A DNA stretch of 64,000 bases from Chthoniobacter flavus (GCA_945861435.1 CAMAUX010000003.1:1-64000); one strand, 5' to 3'. Positions 1 to 10,900 are shown, counted from the stretch's first letter. The notes: generated by a model not told the origin, from the letters alone. Numbers and translations are program-made.

Positions 1-28
1 CCCGCCCTCTGCCAGACAATGAACGCGG

Positions 29-102
29 CAGCTCCCCTGCGGGAGCGGCTGCGCTCGGCTCGCTACGCTCGCCTTCGCTGCGCCGCTCCCGCAGGGGAGC
101 TG
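29..102. repeat. Large perfect inverted repeat (REP-like hairpin)
   Basis: Two 21-bp arms at 29-49 and 82-102 are exact reverse complements, separated by a 32-nt GC-rich loop that itself contains CGCTCGGCTCGCTACGCTCG-type partial repeats. Each arm also holds a smaller self-complementary CTCCC/GGGAG core. No gene flanks it closely on the left within the window. The GC-rich compound hairpin resembles REP or BIME-type extragenic palindromes. No T-tract follows, so a simple terminator is unlikely. Confidence 0.7.
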
Positions 103-689
103 AACGGCACCGATTGCAGAGCAATTTACAGAAAGACTTTTACACCCCCATGGGACGAGGCGTTGAAACGGAAGCCTTTCAAAGGCAGAGAATTCCCAGT
201 GCTCTGCAATGAACTGATCGGGTGACAATACATTCCGTTGTAAAAAGCTGCGTTTGAACGCACTCCCCCCGCTTTCGAGAAGTCCATTCCCGCTTTTAGG
301 GTGATATCTGCGCCGCGCAGAGGGCGGTGCTGGATGTAGAGTCGGTCCTCCACTCGCTGAGCGTCACTGTAGTGCGCGAGCCTCATTCAGTGATCATCGA
401 GGGCGTTGCAAAGGAGATGCTCGGGGCTGTTCGGGGGCGCTTTGGTAATTCGTTAGTTTGGTAACTTCGGAGTTGGTGTTCTCCTTTGATAGGTGAGCGG
501 GGTGAGCGCTGGTTTTGCTATGGAACGCTGGAGGGTTGCGGTTGCCCGGTATTCAAGTCCTGGCATTGAGCTTTGGTTTGAGGCTTTTGGGTCCTTGGGT
601 CCTTGGGTCCTTGGGCTTTCGCGCTTTTGCTTAGGATCAGGCACCCGGAGGCGTGACCGGGTGCGATTCATGAGGAGGAGGGATCGTTC
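103..689. other. Non-coding stretch with nested inverted repeats and an 8-bp tandem repeat
   Basis: I find no convincing gene here; the short open frames have no recognisable family signature. The segment 113-210 is bounded by an exact 11-bp inverted pair (113-123 and 200-210) and contains a second hairpin, GCCTTT-C-AAAGGC, at 174-186. At 589-615 the unit TCCTTGGG is repeated three times in tandem. The last 20 bases hold the AGGAGGAGGG ribosome-binding site of the next gene. Confidence 0.5.
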
Positions 690-2030
690 ATGATTCGATG
701 TGATTATCTAGTAGTGGGTGCTGGGCTGGCCGGGGTGTCTGTGTGCGAGGGCATCCGGGAGAAGGACCGCAAAGGGGGTGTGCTTCTCGTGGGCAACGAG
801 GCCGTGGCCGGATACAGGCGGGCGGATCTGGCCCCGTGTTTTCTCTGGCCTCCGGATCCCCGTACTGGCTCCAAAAACGCGTCCAAATCTTCGTCCAAAC
901 CCGTGGACAAACCCGTGGACAACGGGGCTTCCGATGAGGGCACAGAGGCGGTTTCTGCAGTCGGCTCCGGTGGGCAGGACCCTTGGCGTGGGCTTGCTGT
1001 GCGACGTGCTGCGGATTTGGAGGCGGATTTGCGGGTGGATGTGCGTCTGGAGACGACGATCACGCAGTTCAATCTGGAGCGGCGTCAGGCGGTGTTGAGC
1101 ACGGGGCAGGCGCTGGAGTTTCGGAAGGCGTGCCTGGCCACAGGTGGCCGGGCGGCGCGTCCTGCGGTGGCGGGGGCGGGTTTGGGGAATGTGTTTCACC
1201 TGCGGACGTTGAGGGATGCGGCGGCGGTGCGGGAGGTGATGTCGCTGGGGGGGGCGGGGGGCACGCGTGTGGTGGTGGTGGGAGGGGGGTGTCTTGCGGC
1301 GCAGGCGGCCTCGCTCCTGGTGGGGTGGCCGGGTGCGAACGTGGTGTTGGTGCACCGTGGGCGCGCACTCTGGCAGCGCTGGTTGGATGGGCTCACGGCG
1401 GCGTGGCTCGGCGAGGTGTTTGCGGCGCGGGGCGTGCAAATGCGGCTGGGTGAGACGCTCAATGGGTTTGAGGGGCGCACGGTGTTGCGCAACGTGCAGA
1501 CCAAGAGCGGCGCACGGATTCCTGCGGCGATGGCGCTTGTGGCGTGTGGGGTGGAGCTCAACCTCGGTCTCGTGGCCCAGACGCCCTTGGGATATCCGTA
1601 TGGCACGCCAGTCAATGAGTTCCTGGAGACGGAGGAGAAGGGGGTGTTCGCGGCGGGCGAGATCGCCGCTTATCCGGATCATACCATGGGGGGGCTGCGG
1701 CGTGTGGAGGGGGCTGAGGCGCTGGTGCAGCAGGGGCGTGTGGCTGGTGGTAATCTCACAGGCAAGCAGAGGCAGCGCTTCGAATGGCTCCCGCATCGTC
1801 ATGCTGAACTCTTCGGGTACGCCTTTGACCTTGTCGGGGACTTCTCGCGGCCCCCTGTGCAGACAGAGTTGGAAGGGGACCGGGAGTCTGGGCGTTTTGT
1901 GGTGCGCCATCTCCATGGGGGGCAGTTGGTGGCGGCTGTGGGGTGCAATCAGGAGGAGGGCGTCATCGAGGGGTTGAAGAGGGAAATGCGGGCGCGGGTG
2001 ACGGGGCGCAAACGGGCCGTATTGCGCTGA
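690..2030 (+). CDS. FAD/NAD(P)-dependent pyridine-nucleotide-disulfide-type oxidoreductase
   Basis: This 446-residue cytosolic flavoprotein has an N-terminal dinucleotide fold with VVGAGLAG at residues 8-15, an ATGG motif near 151-154, a second NAD(P)-binding loop VVVVGGG near 193-199, and a third FAD contact EEKGVFAAGE near 310-320. This order matches the NAD(P)/FAD-dependent oxidoreductase family that includes ferredoxin and rubredoxin reductases. No CxxxxC redox pair is visible, so a disulfide-reductase role is unlikely. Residues about 59-97 form a Ser/Lys/Asp-rich low-complexity insertion unusual for the fold. The start is supported by a strong AGGAGGAGGG site 9 bases upstream. The electron acceptor is unknown, and the gene stands alone between repeat-rich non-coding stretches. 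Confidence 0.75.
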   Translation: MIRCDYLVVGAGLAGVSVCEGIREKDRKGGVLLVGNEAVAGYRRADLAPCFLWPPDPRTGSKNASKSSSKPVDKPVDNGASDEGTEAVSAVGSGGQDPWRGLAVRRAADLEADLRVDVRLETTITQFNLERRQAVLSTGQALEFRKACLATGGRAARPAVAGAGLGNVFHLRTLRDAAAVREVMSLGGAGGTRVVVVGGGCLAAQAASLLVGWPGANVVLVHRGRALWQRWLDGLTAAWLGEVFAARGVQMRLGETLNGFEGRTVLRNVQTKSGARIPAAMALVACGVELNLGLVAQTPLGYPYGTPVNEFLETEEKGVFAAGEIAAYPDHTMGGLRRVEGAEALVQQGRVAGGNLTGKQRQRFEWLPHRHAELFGYAFDLVGDFSRPPVQTELEGDRESGRFVVRHLHGGQLVAAVGCNQEEGVIEGLKREMRARVTGRKRAVLR

Positions 2031-2468
2031 GCGGCGGCGGGGTCGGGATATTCGCAAGTGGGCAGGTTCGCAGGTTCGCAGGTTCGCAGGTTGTGGTGTG
2101 TTGAACCTCCATACGCCTCGTCCGGGCCTTGCCGCCTGCAAGCGCACCGCTGCACCTCATCGGCCCGCCCAAGCCTTGCAGTTCGTTTTTGCGTGAAACC
2201 TTACGGATGGGGTTCGCCCAATCCCGTATCATTCGTCCGTCGGGAGATCCGCTCCCTATGCGTCACCGTAATCTGCGCGGCGCAATCAAGCGGTGGGTCT
2301 GGGGCTGTGTCCCGAATGTTACTGAGATAAAAGCCCTGTTCATGTTGGGGCACCGCCTGCAAGGGAAAGGCATTATCTCCGGTTTTTACGGCCTCGAGCC
2401 TTGGTGTCTTGGTGTGAGAAACTGCGCCGGAAGGGTGCGCCAAGGCACCAAGCAGAGCCGGGCCGCTG
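2031..2468. other. Repeat-rich intergenic region
   Basis: No gene is recognisable in these 438 bases between convergent genes. At 2063-2092 the 8-bp unit CAGGTTCG is repeated almost four times. At 2400-2415 CTTGGTGT occurs twice, and its inverted form CACCAAG follows at 2446-2452, giving a possible stem around a GC-rich loop. The remaining roughly 300 bases show no structure I can name. Confidence 0.55.
2063..2092. repeat. 8-bp tandem repeat CAGGTTCG, 3.75 copies
   Basis: Three perfect copies of CAGGTTCG at 2063-2070, 2071-2078 and 2079-2086 are followed by CAGGTT. The array lies 33 bases after the oxidoreductase stop codon. It is one of several short 8- or 9-bp tandem arrays found only between genes in this window. 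Confidence 0.85.
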
Positions 2469-3578
2469 TTACTTCAGACGCTCTGGATTGAGCGCCTGAA
2501 TGGCTTTGGGGACGAAAAGGCCGTTCTCGCGGATGAGTTTTCCGTCGAAGTGAATGGTGCCTCCGCCGTAATCCGGTCGCTGGATGTTCACCATGTCCCA
2601 GTGGACTTGGGAGCGGTTCCCGTTGTCGGCCTGCTCATAGGCCTGTCCGGGCGTGAAGTGGAACGAGCCGCTGATCTTCTCGTCGAAGAGAATGTCACGC
2701 ATCGGATGGAGGATGTAGGGGTTGAAGGCCAGCGAGAATTCGCCGATGAACCGTGCGCCCGGGTCGGAGTCGAGAATGGCGTTGAGCTTGGCGGTGTTGC
2801 TGGCCGTGGCGTCGACGATCCGGCCATCTTTGAACTCAAGACGGACCTGATCGAACGCGGTGCCCTGGTAGATGGTGCCAGCGTTGAAGCTGATGTGGCC
2901 TTGGACGGAATCCTTTACGGGCGCTGTGAAGACCTCGCCGTCGGGCAGGTTGTGGGAGCCGCCACAGGTGATGGCCGGGATGTCCTTGATGGAAAAGGTG
3001 AGGTCGGTGCCGGGGCCGCGGATGTGGACCTTGTCGGTGCGCTCCATGAGGTCCTTGAGCGCCTTCATTCCCGGCACCATTTTGGCGTAATCCAAGGTGC
3101 AGACTTGGAAGTAGAAGTCCTCGAACTGTTCGGTGCTCATGCCGGCTTGCTGTGCCATGGAGGGGCTTGGCCAGCGGAGCACGCACCAGCGGGTCTTCTT
3201 CACCCGCCAGTCGAGGACGGGCTTCATCTTGCGGGCGACGAGCTTCATTTTCTCGGCGGGCACGTCGGAGAGTTCGGTGATGTTGGAGCCGCCGCGCAAT
3301 GCAATGTACGCGTGCATGCGCTTCATTTGTGAGAGCTGGAGAGAGCTGCTGATCTCGAGCGCTTCCTCCTGTGCACCCATGGCGATTTCCCTGCTGATAC
3401 GCGCATGATGGAGTTGGACCATCGGCACGGCGCCCGCCCGACGCGCGGCTCGGATCAGCGCGACGGTCATTTCAGGCGGGATTTCAAATGCGTCGATGAG
3501 CACTTTTTCTCCGGGCGCGAGCTGTGTGGAGTGGTGGACGAGAACCTGTGCGAGCTTGTCGAAGCGGGAGTCGTTCAT
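2469..3578 (-). CDS. M29 family aminopeptidase (AmpS-like)
   Basis: The 369-residue product matches thermophilic metallo-aminopeptidases of MEROPS family M29, which trim N-terminal residues from peptides with two metal ions. All five expected ligand positions appear in order: Glu in PDGEVF (about residue 209), Glu in GEFSLAFNP (about 279), His in HFTPGQAY (about 305), and His and Asp in HWDMV (about 322). There is no signal peptide, so the enzyme is probably cytosolic. I chose the ATG at 3578 because it begins the conserved domain (MNDSRFDKL); an in-frame upstream start at 3623 would add 15 unconserved residues. No strong ribosome-binding site precedes either start. The gene diverges from ileS. 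Confidence 0.85.
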   Translation of the reverse strand: MNDSRFDKLAQVLVHHSTQLAPGEKVLIDAFEIPPEMTVALIRAARRAGAVPMVQLHHARISREIAMGAQEEALEISSSLQLSQMKRMHAYIALRGGSNITELSDVPAEKMKLVARKMKPVLDWRVKKTRWCVLRWPSPSMAQQAGMSTEQFEDFYFQVCTLDYAKMVPGMKALKDLMERTDKVHIRGPGTDLTFSIKDIPAITCGGSHNLPDGEVFTAPVKDSVQGHISFNAGTIYQGTAFDQVRLEFKDGRIVDATASNTAKLNAILDSDPGARFIGEFSLAFNPYILHPMRDILFDEKISGSFHFTPGQAYEQADNGNRSQVHWDMVNIQRPDYGGGTIHFDGKLIRENGLFVPKAIQALNPERLK

Positions 3579-3843
3579 GAGAAAAGGCCGCCAAGCTAGC
3601 ACAGGAGAGGGGGGCGAACGCACGAGAAACCTGCGGCGACGAACTGCGATGTGTATATAGCTATATAATTAACGATATTATCATGGCCTGCGCTCTCTCG
3701 CTGCGGGCTCGTCGCATGCATTTCCCCCCTCTTTTCTTGCTCTCCACACAACCCCCCGCAGGCGTTGACCCTCTTGCGCTCTGCACTTACGTTCAAACCT
3801 TTCGCCCAGTGCCACTTTCCCAACCCTTTTTCCCTAGCTAACG
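3579..3843. promoter_or_regulatory. Divergent promoter region of M29 peptidase and ileS
   Basis: This 265-base gap separates divergent genes. It includes an AT-rich island at 3650-3690 with an exact 14-bp palindrome TATATAGCTATATA at 3654-3667, striking in such GC-rich DNA. A candidate ileS promoter has TTGACC at 3765-3770 and TACGTT at 3788-3793, with 17 bases between them. The -35 box is good and the -10 box is poor. No T-box leader or tRNA-like structure was recognised upstream of ileS. Confidence 0.4.
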
Positions 3844-6666
3844 ATGAGCCAGAATTACAAAGACACGCTGCATCTTCCTAAGACCGACTTCCCGATGAAG
3901 GCCGACTTGGTCAAACGCGAGCCGGAACGGCTGGCGCGTTGGGAGAAAGACGGGCTTTACGAGCGCATCCAGGAGGTGCGGGCCCGGGCAGGGGCGCAGA
4001 AGTTTGTGCTGCACGACGGGCCGCCCTTTGCGAACGGGGACGTGCACATGGGCACGGCACTCAACAAAGTGCTCAAGGATCTGGTGGTGAAGAGTAAGTC
4101 GATGGCTGGCTTTCAGGCGCCCTACGTGCCCGGCTGGGACTGCCACGGCTTGCCGATCGAGTTCAAGGTGGTGAAGGAATCGCGCGGGCTTTCCCCCGCC
4201 GAGGTGCGCACGCGTTCGGAACAGTACGCCCGGAAGTTCATCGACATCCAGCGTCAGCAGTTCAAGCGTCTGGGGGTCTTGGGGGACTGGGAGAACCCGT
4301 ACCTCACCCTCGACCCGGCGTACGAGGCGGAGATCATCCGGTTCTTCGGGCAGATGGTGGACAAGGGGCTGGTGTACCAGTCGCGCAAGCCAGTCTATTG
4401 GAGCACCGGCGCGCAGACGGCCCTCGCCGAGGCGGAGGTCGAGTATGCGGATCGATCCGACCCCGCGATCTTCGTGAAGTTCCCGCTCTGCACCGGACCG
4501 CTGGCAGGCAAGGCGAGCATGGTGATCTGGACAACGACCCCGTGGACGCTCCCGGCCAACGTGGCCATCGCAGTCCATCCGCGCCAGCGATACCTCGTGC
4601 GCGCGTTTCGCAAGAAGACGGCCGAGGGGCTGGGCGAGGCGCTCACTGAGACCACGCCAGAAGCTGAACTCTTCGTGATCGCCGAACCGCTGGTGGCTGC
4701 GTTCGTGGATGCAGCAGGCTTTGAGGAGGTCGCTTTTCCGGCAGAATCCGCGGAGGAAGAGATGACCGGTGCAGGTGGAACCTGGCTTTTGAGCGGGGTG
4801 GTGGGCGCGGAGCTTGCGGGATTCGAAGCGCAGCATCCGTTCCTCGAGCGCACGGCACGCATCATCACAGCCGACTTTGTGACGATGGACACCGGCACGG
4901 GCCAGGTGCATATCGCCCCCGGACACGGTGCGGACGATTACATGGCAGGCGTGCAGAACGGGCTGCCGATCCTTTCGCCGGTGGATGAGCACGGGCGCTT
5001 CACCGAGGAGGTGGGCGTGCCGGTGTGGGCGGGAAAGTACGTGTTTGAGGCCAATCAGAGCGTGATCACACATCTGCGGGAACGCGGCGCTCTGCTTGGT
5101 GAGCAGGTTTACGAACACTCCTACCCCCACTGCTGGCGTTCGAAGACCCCGGTGGTGTTCCGCGCGGTGGAGCAGTTCTTCATCCGCATCGAACAGGTGC
5201 GCGGTGATGCGCTGCGTGCAGTTGATGAGGTCCAGTGGATCCCACACTGGGGCCGCAACCGCATCCATGGCACCGTGGAATCGCGGCCGGACTGGTGTAT
5301 CTCGCGTCAGCGTTCGTGGGGGGTGCCACTGCCGGTGTTTTACGACCTGGAAGGCCGGCCGGTGCTCGATGGCGGGCTGGCGCGCAAGGTCGCCGACATC
5401 GTGGAAAAGGGGGGGACGAACCTCTGGTTTGAACGCGACGACACATGGTGGGCTTCGGCTCTGGGACTTCCTCCCGGAACGACCCGGCGCAACGACACGC
5501 TCGACGTGTGGATCGATTCCGGCGTCTCGCACGAGGCAGTGCTCCGGCGCAATCCGGCGCTGCATTTCCCGGCCGACGTTTATCTCGAAGCCACCGACCA
5601 GCACCGCGGTTGGTTCCAGTCCTCGCTCATCACCTCCGTGGCGCTCAATGGTGTGGCGCCCTACCGCACGGTGATCACGCACGGGTTCGTGGTGGACAAA
5701 GACACGCGCAAGAAAGTTTCCAAGAGCGAGCAGGGCACCTACGTGAAGCCCATGAACGCCGAGCATTTTGTCGGCAAGTACGGCGCCGATATCGTGCGCC
5801 TCTGGGCCGCGAGCGTGGAGTTCACCAACGAGGTGCCTTTCTCCGAGGAATCCTTCGCCCTGCTCACCGACGCCTACCGGCAGTTCCGCAACGTGCTCAG
5901 AATCTTGCTGGCCAACCTCAACGATCTGCCCGCCGACTTTCCGGCGCCCGCTCCTGAGGACCTGACGATCGTCGACCGCTGGATGCTTTCGCGCCTTCAG
6001 GAGGTGATCGCGACGGTGCGCGAAGCCTATGCGGCGTTCGAGTTCCGGAAGGTTTTCCAGAGCCTCAACCACTTCTGCACTGTGGACCTGAGCGCCCTCT
6101 ACGTGGACATCACCAAGGACCGCCTCTACTGCGATGCTCCCGGCTCGGGCCGCCGCCGCGCCACCCAGTGGGTGATGCGCGAAGTGTTCGATGCGGTGGC
6201 GCGGCTCCTCGCTCCCGTGCTGGCATTCACGGCAGATGAGGCATGGGAGTTCTTCGGAAAGAAGACCTCCATCCACCTCGAGACCTTCCCGGAGCCCGAC
6301 GCACGCTGGCGGGACACGGCCCTTGAAACGCGCGTGAGCCAGATGCTGGAACTGCGCGGCGTGATCGCGCAATCCATGGAACAGGCCCGCAAGGACAAGT
6401 TGGTCGGCAATGCGCTGGAAGCCCGCGTGACGCTGGCCATCGCGGATAACGAGCTGCGCGATGCCGTGGCACCGCATGCGGCCGAACTGGAGGAGTTCTT
6501 CATCCTCAGCCACCTCGAGGTGGTGTCCGGCGCGGAGACACAGGCTGCGGTTGCGGTGAACACGGACCGCAAGTGCGGGCGTTGCTGGCGGTTCAGACCG
6601 AGTGTGGGCCTGCACGCCGCGCATCCGGAGTTGTGCGAACGCTGCGCCGAAGTGGTTGCGCACTGA
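3844..6666 (+). CDS. ileS: Isoleucine--tRNA ligase
   Basis: The enzyme charges tRNA-Ile with isoleucine in the cytosol. The 940 residues have the length and order of bacterial class I IleRS. The HIGH-type motif is HMGT at 68-71 after [11 protein letters not shown], followed by [11 protein letters not shown], the inserted editing domain, and KVSKS at 624-628. A C-terminal zinc site comprises Cys911, Cys914, Cys931 and Cys934, as in eubacterial enzymes. HMGT and KVSKS both deviate from the textbook motifs, but the flanking residues are fully conserved and such variants are known in the family. The gene is followed after three bases by lspA, a very common bacterial pairing, so the two are probably co-transcribed. 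Confidence 0.97.
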   Translation: MSQNYKDTLHLPKTDFPMKADLVKREPERLARWEKDGLYERIQEVRARAGAQKFVLHDGPPFANGDVHMGTALNKVLKDLVVKSKSMAGFQAPYVPGWDCHGLPIEFKVVKESRGLSPAEVRTRSEQYARKFIDIQRQQFKRLGVLGDWENPYLTLDPAYEAEIIRFFGQMVDKGLVYQSRKPVYWSTGAQTALAEAEVEYADRSDPAIFVKFPLCTGPLAGKASMVIWTTTPWTLPANVAIAVHPRQRYLVRAFRKKTAEGLGEALTETTPEAELFVIAEPLVAAFVDAAGFEEVAFPAESAEEEMTGAGGTWLLSGVVGAELAGFEAQHPFLERTARIITADFVTMDTGTGQVHIAPGHGADDYMAGVQNGLPILSPVDEHGRFTEEVGVPVWAGKYVFEANQSVITHLRERGALLGEQVYEHSYPHCWRSKTPVVFRAVEQFFIRIEQVRGDALRAVDEVQWIPHWGRNRIHGTVESRPDWCISRQRSWGVPLPVFYDLEGRPVLDGGLARKVADIVEKGGTNLWFERDDTWWASALGLPPGTTRRNDTLDVWIDSGVSHEAVLRRNPALHFPADVYLEATDQHRGWFQSSLITSVALNGVAPYRTVITHGFVVDKDTRKKVSKSEQGTYVKPMNAEHFVGKYGADIVRLWAASVEFTNEVPFSEESFALLTDAYRQFRNVLRILLANLNDLPADFPAPAPEDLTIVDRWMLSRLQEVIATVREAYAAFEFRKVFQSLNHFCTVDLSALYVDITKDRLYCDAPGSGRRRATQWVMREVFDAVARLLAPVLAFTADEAWEFFGKKTSIHLETFPEPDARWRDTALETRVSQMLELRGVIAQSMEQARKDKLVGNALEARVTLAIADNELRDAVAPHAAELEEFFILSHLEVVSGAETQAAVAVNTDRKCGRCWRFRPSVGLHAAHPELCERCAEVVAH

Positions 6667-6669
6667 GTC

Positions 6670-7170
6670 ATGAAGCTGCTCTTCGCCCTCGCTCTCCCGG
6701 TCTACGCGCTCGATCAGATCACCAAGTGGTGGGTGATCGGCCGGATGCCTTTCAACGGCGATCCCGAGCCGGTGATCCCCGGTTTCTTCTACCTCTGCCA
6801 CTGGGGAAACACGGGGGCGGCTTTCAGCATGTTTCACGACAGCAACACAGGTTTCATTGTGCTCTCGCTGGTGGTGCTGGCGGCGCTCCTCGTGGTGCGC
6901 TGGCGCGGAGGAATGGCTGACTGGCACAGCCGTCACGGCGTGGGACTGCTCTGCGGCGGGATTCTTGGAAATGTGACCGACCGGATCCTGCACAAGCATG
7001 TCGTCGACTTCCTGCTCTTCGATTTGCACGTGCCCTTCGCAAACCCATGGCCGGCCTTCAACGTGGCTGACGCCTGCATCTGCGCGGCTGCAGGTCTTTT
7101 CATTCTCAGTTCCTTTCGTGCCGAGGCTCAGAAGCCCGGTGCGGCGCAGACGGGCGAGCCCGCCGCATGA
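6670..7170 (+). CDS. lspA: Lipoprotein signal peptidase (signal peptidase II)
   Basis: The product is an inner-membrane aspartyl protease that removes signal peptides from prolipoproteins. The 166 residues fit the family and contain both catalytic aspartates: Asp104 in GNVTDR and Asp134 in FNVADA. About four hydrophobic helices can be placed, near 3-20, 62-77, 92-110 and 133-150. The start follows the ileS stop by three bases. The end overlaps the next gene through ATGA. At least one likely substrate, the lipobox protein at 45601-46095, lies in this window. Confidence 0.96.
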   Translation: MKLLFALALPVYALDQITKWWVIGRMPFNGDPEPVIPGFFYLCHWGNTGAAFSMFHDSNTGFIVLSLVVLAALLVVRWRGGMADWHSRHGVGLLCGGILGNVTDRILHKHVVDFLLFDLHVPFANPWPAFNVADACICAAAGLFILSSFRAEAQKPGAAQTGEPAA

Positions 7171-7958
7171 GTCACGGAGCGCAGAGCTTTTGGCAGTGGG
7201 ACGGTGCGCGCTATTCGCCCGCGGTCGCTGTGCCTCTGGCCGACCGCGGGTTGCGTTACGGGATGTCCGTGTTCGAGAGCATCCGTGTGGCGGCGGGGCA
7301 GGCGGACTTTCTCGCGGAGCATTGCGAGAGCTTGCGCCGTGCGTGTGAGACGCTGCGGTTTCCGGTTCCCACCGGCGCGCTGGAGGCGCTTGGCGCCGTG
7401 CTCTCGGGCACGGAGGGAGACGTGTTTGCCCGGATCTACGTGACGGCCGGGGATGGGCCGCCGCAGGCGCCGGTGCTCGATCCGCGGGTGTTCGTGCTGT
7501 TGGAAGAGCGTCCGCGTCCGTCCGTGAAAGCTTATCGTGTCGGCCTCTGCACGGAGGGTTCCTCGGTGCTTTTCGGCGGGCTGAAGACGGGTAATTACTG
7601 GCGCAATCTTGACCAGTGGACTCAGGCGCAGGGCCGGGGAGAGGACGAGGCGCTTCTTTTCAACGAGCGGGCGGAATTGGTTTCCGGATGCGTGGCCAAC
7701 GTCTTTCTAGTGGTCGACGGACGCATTGCGACGCCTGCCACCAGTTGTGGGGCGCGTGTGGGAGTGCTTCGGCAGTGGGTTCTGGGGCGGTGCGAGGTGG
7801 AGGAGCGGGTGCTGAAACTCTCGGACGTGGAGCGCGCGGAGGAGGTGTTCCTCACCAATAGCTGGATCGGGGTGATGCCAGTGACTGCCATCGCCGGCCG
7901 CACGCTCGCCTGCCGGGATGTCGCTTCCCGGCTTCAATCCGAACTCGGAGGGCGCTGA
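7167..7958 (+). CDS. Class IV aminotransferase (PabC/IlvE/Dat superfamily)
   Basis: This is a 263-residue pyridoxal-phosphate enzyme of fold type IV. Recognisable motifs are ADRGLRYGMSVFESIR near 25-40, the cofactor lysine Lys140 in GGLKTGNY, and the conserved Glu in FNERAELVSGCVANVF near 170. The family includes branched-chain aminotransferases, D-amino-acid aminotransferases and aminodeoxychorismate lyase. Length and the NERAEL..GCVANVF pattern fit the smaller PabC/Dat group, but substrate cannot be decided from sequence. The ATG overlaps the lspA stop in ATGA, and mfd begins five bases after the stop, so translation may be coupled along ileS-lspA-this gene-mfd. Confidence 0.85.
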   Translation: MSHGAQSFWQWDGARYSPAVAVPLADRGLRYGMSVFESIRVAAGQADFLAEHCESLRRACETLRFPVPTGALEALGAVLSGTEGDVFARIYVTAGDGPPQAPVLDPRVFVLLEERPRPSVKAYRVGLCTEGSSVLFGGLKTGNYWRNLDQWTQAQGRGEDEALLFNERAELVSGCVANVFLVVDGRIATPATSCGARVGVLRQWVLGRCEVEERVLKLSDVERAEEVFLTNSWIGVMPVTAIAGRTLACRDVASRLQSELGGR

Positions 7959-7962
7959 CCGC

Positions 7963-10900
7963 ATGGCCGCGAAGCCTGAATTTCTTGATCGTATCGCGCG
8001 CAGCCCTGCGCTGGCGGCAAAGCTGCGCCGGGTGAAGGCCGGTGAGGAGGTGGTCTTTGAGAACGTCACTGCTGGTGCACATCCCGCGCTGGCGGGAGTC
8101 ATTGCACGGACTGTGAAGGGCCGCGTTTGGCTCGTGTGCGAGACCACACGGCAGCAGGAGGCGCTCCACAACGAGCTGGGGAACTGGCTTCCAGAGGCAT
8201 TGTTCTTTCCAGAGTCAGACACACCGGCGGTCGAGGGTGCGGTGGGGGATCCGGAGGCGACGGCGGAACGGCTCGGAGTGTTGGAGAAGCTTGCGGGCAC
8301 GCAGCGCCAGGTGGTGGTGGTGACGGCGGCTTCTTTGGAGGAGCCTGTGCCCGCGGCTTCTGCGCTGCGCAAGCTCGAGCTGCACGTCCGCCAGGGTGAG
8401 CGACTTGATCGCGAGGCGCTGATCGGCAGGCTCGTGGCGGGTGGTTATGAGCAGTCGGGACAGGTTTCCGCACGCGGCCAGTTCGCGGTGCGCGGTGGGA
8501 TTCTGGACGTGTTTTCCTTCCAGCAGGCGCTGCCCGTGCGGTTGGAGTTCTTCGGGGATGAAGTGGAGTCGATGCGCTGTTTCGATCTCGATCAGCAGAC
8601 CTCCGTGGAAACGCTGGAGACCTGCGCGTTGATGCTCGGCGATGCTTTGGAGCCCGGCGTGGATGCGGCTGCGAAGTTTTTGGATTACTTCCGCGAGGGG
8701 GATTTGATGGCTGCCTTCGGCGATGGGGCGCCAGACGCCACGGTGCGCGTGCTCGAGCATGGCGGGGAGCAGGACGGGCCTGAGGATTTCCGCGGTGCGT
8801 TCTTTGAGCACGGACTCGGTCCGTTTGAGGCGGGGGACTTCGTGGTGGACGAGCGCAAGCGCGAGGGGTTCTTCGAGCAGCTCCGGCAGTGGCGCGAGGA
8901 GGGCTGGGCCGTGTTTTTGTTCTGCAACAACGAGGGCGAAGTCGAGCGGTTGCGCGACCTGATCCCGGCCGTCGAGGCCGATGCCGTGCACTTTGTCCAA
9001 GGAGCGCTGGCCAATGGGTTCGCGTTTCCAGATGGGAAGGTGGCGGTTCTTTCGGACTCCGAGTTGTTCGGGCGTTATCGCAATGGACGGGCCCGCCGAC
9101 TAGCGCTGAAGCGGATGCGGGAGAAGTCGAGCCGGATGCAGATCGACTTCAGCGAACTCATTGAGGACGACCTTGTGGTGCATCTGGAGCACGGGATCGG
9201 GCGTTTTGAGGGGATGACGTCGATCACGAGCGGGCCGGAAGGCAGGCCCGAGGAGGTTCTCGTGATTGCGTATGCCAATGATGCGCGGCTCTACGTGCCG
9301 CTCGAACAGAGTTATCTGGTGGCCAAGTACGTGGGCGTGGGGAAGAAGAACCCGCCGCTCTCCACGCTGGGCGATGGCAAGTGGGCGCGTGCAAAGAAGA
9401 GCGCAGAGAAGGCGGTGTTCGACTACGCGGCCCGGTTGCTGGAAGTGCACGCCTCGCGTGAGACGGCGCGGGGCCATGCGTTCAGCCCCGACAACCGGTG
9501 GGTGCGCGAGTTTGAGGCGTCGTTCCTGTACAAGGAGACGCCGGACCAGCTTTCGGCGATCGCTGCGACCAAGGCCGACATGGAGTCGGAACGTCCGATG
9601 GATCGGCTCATTTGCGGAGACGTGGGTTTTGGGAAGACGGAGGTGGCGATCCGTGCGGCGTTCAAGGCGGTGATGGGGGGCAAGCAGGTGGCGCTCCTCG
9701 TGCCGACCACGGTGCTCGCGCAGCAGCACTACCAGAACTTCCGCGAGCGCATGAGCGACTATCCCGTGCGCGTCGAGTGCCTGAGCCGGTTCCGGACGCA
9801 TGCGGAGCAGAAGGCTGCTCTGGAGGGGCTGCGGGATGGTTCGGTGGACATCGTGGTCGGCACGCACCGCCTCATCTCGAAGGACGTGGAGTTCAAGGAT
9901 CTGGGTCTTGTGGTGATCGACGAGGAGCAGCGCTTTGGCGTGCTGCACAAGGAGAAGTTCAAGGAGCGCTTCCAACTCGTGGACCTGCTCACGCTGAGCG
10001 CCACGCCGATTCCACGCACGCTCTACCTCTCGCTGATGGGCGCCAAGGACATGAGCACCATCGAGACTGCGCCAGCCAACCGGGTGCCGGTGGAGACGCT
10101 GATCTGCCCGTACGACGAGCGGGTGATCCGGGACGCGATCCAGCGGGAGTTGAAGCGGCAGGGGCAGGTGTACTTCCTGCACAACCGGGTGCAGAGCATT
10201 GGGAACATCGAGGCGCGCATCAAGCTGCTGTGCCCCAAGGCGCGCGTGGTGATCGGGCACGGGCAGATGGCGGAGGGCGAGTTGGAGGAGGTGATGCACC
10301 GGTTCGTGAGCGGGCAGGCGGACGTGCTGATTTCCACCACCATCATCGAGAGCGGCTTGGACATCCCCAACGCGAACACCATCATCATCGATCGCGCGGA
10401 CCGGTTCGGGCTCGCCGATCTCTACCAACTGCGCGGCCGTGTGGGCCGTGCGCAGAACAAGGCCTACGCCTACCTCATGCTTCCGCGCGAGATGCTGACT
10501 GTGGGAGAAGCCCGCAAGCGCATCCAAGCCATCAAGCAGTACAGCTCGCTCGGTGCAGGTTTTAAAATCGCCATGCGCGATCTCGAGATCCGCGGGGCCG
10601 GGAATATCCTTGGCACGGCGCAGAGCGGGCACATCGTGAACGTCGGGTTCGATCTCTATTGCGCGCTCCTGCGCCAGGCGATCGCCAAGCACAAGGGCCA
10701 GCGCACACGCCCGCGCAGCGAACTCTCCGTACGCCTCGACTTCGTGGCCACGCGCGAAGCCGAATTCTCCGGACGCAAGGACGGGTGTGCACCGGCATTC
10801 CTCCCGCTCGCTTACATCGGCGAGGCCCAGGTGCGGATCCAGAGTTACCGACGTCTGGCGGAGGTGGTGAATCAGGATCAGGTGACCGCCGTGCGCCGTG

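Noticed and set aside
126-386. Small minus-strand open frame of 86 codons
   Set aside because: It overlaps the inverted-repeat element at 113-210, has no ribosome-binding site or family resemblance, and lies in non-coding sequence.
493-693. Short plus-strand open frame ending in ATGA overlap with the oxidoreductase start
   Set aside because: It runs through the TCCTTGGG tandem repeat and has no protein-like pattern; the overlap is probably chance.
3579-3843. T-box leader in front of ileS
   Set aside because: No T-box consensus (AGGGTGGNACCGCG type) or specifier stem is present.
3838-7029. Open frame of 1063 codons antisense to ileS and lspA
   Set aside because: It covers two certain housekeeping genes and has no family signature.
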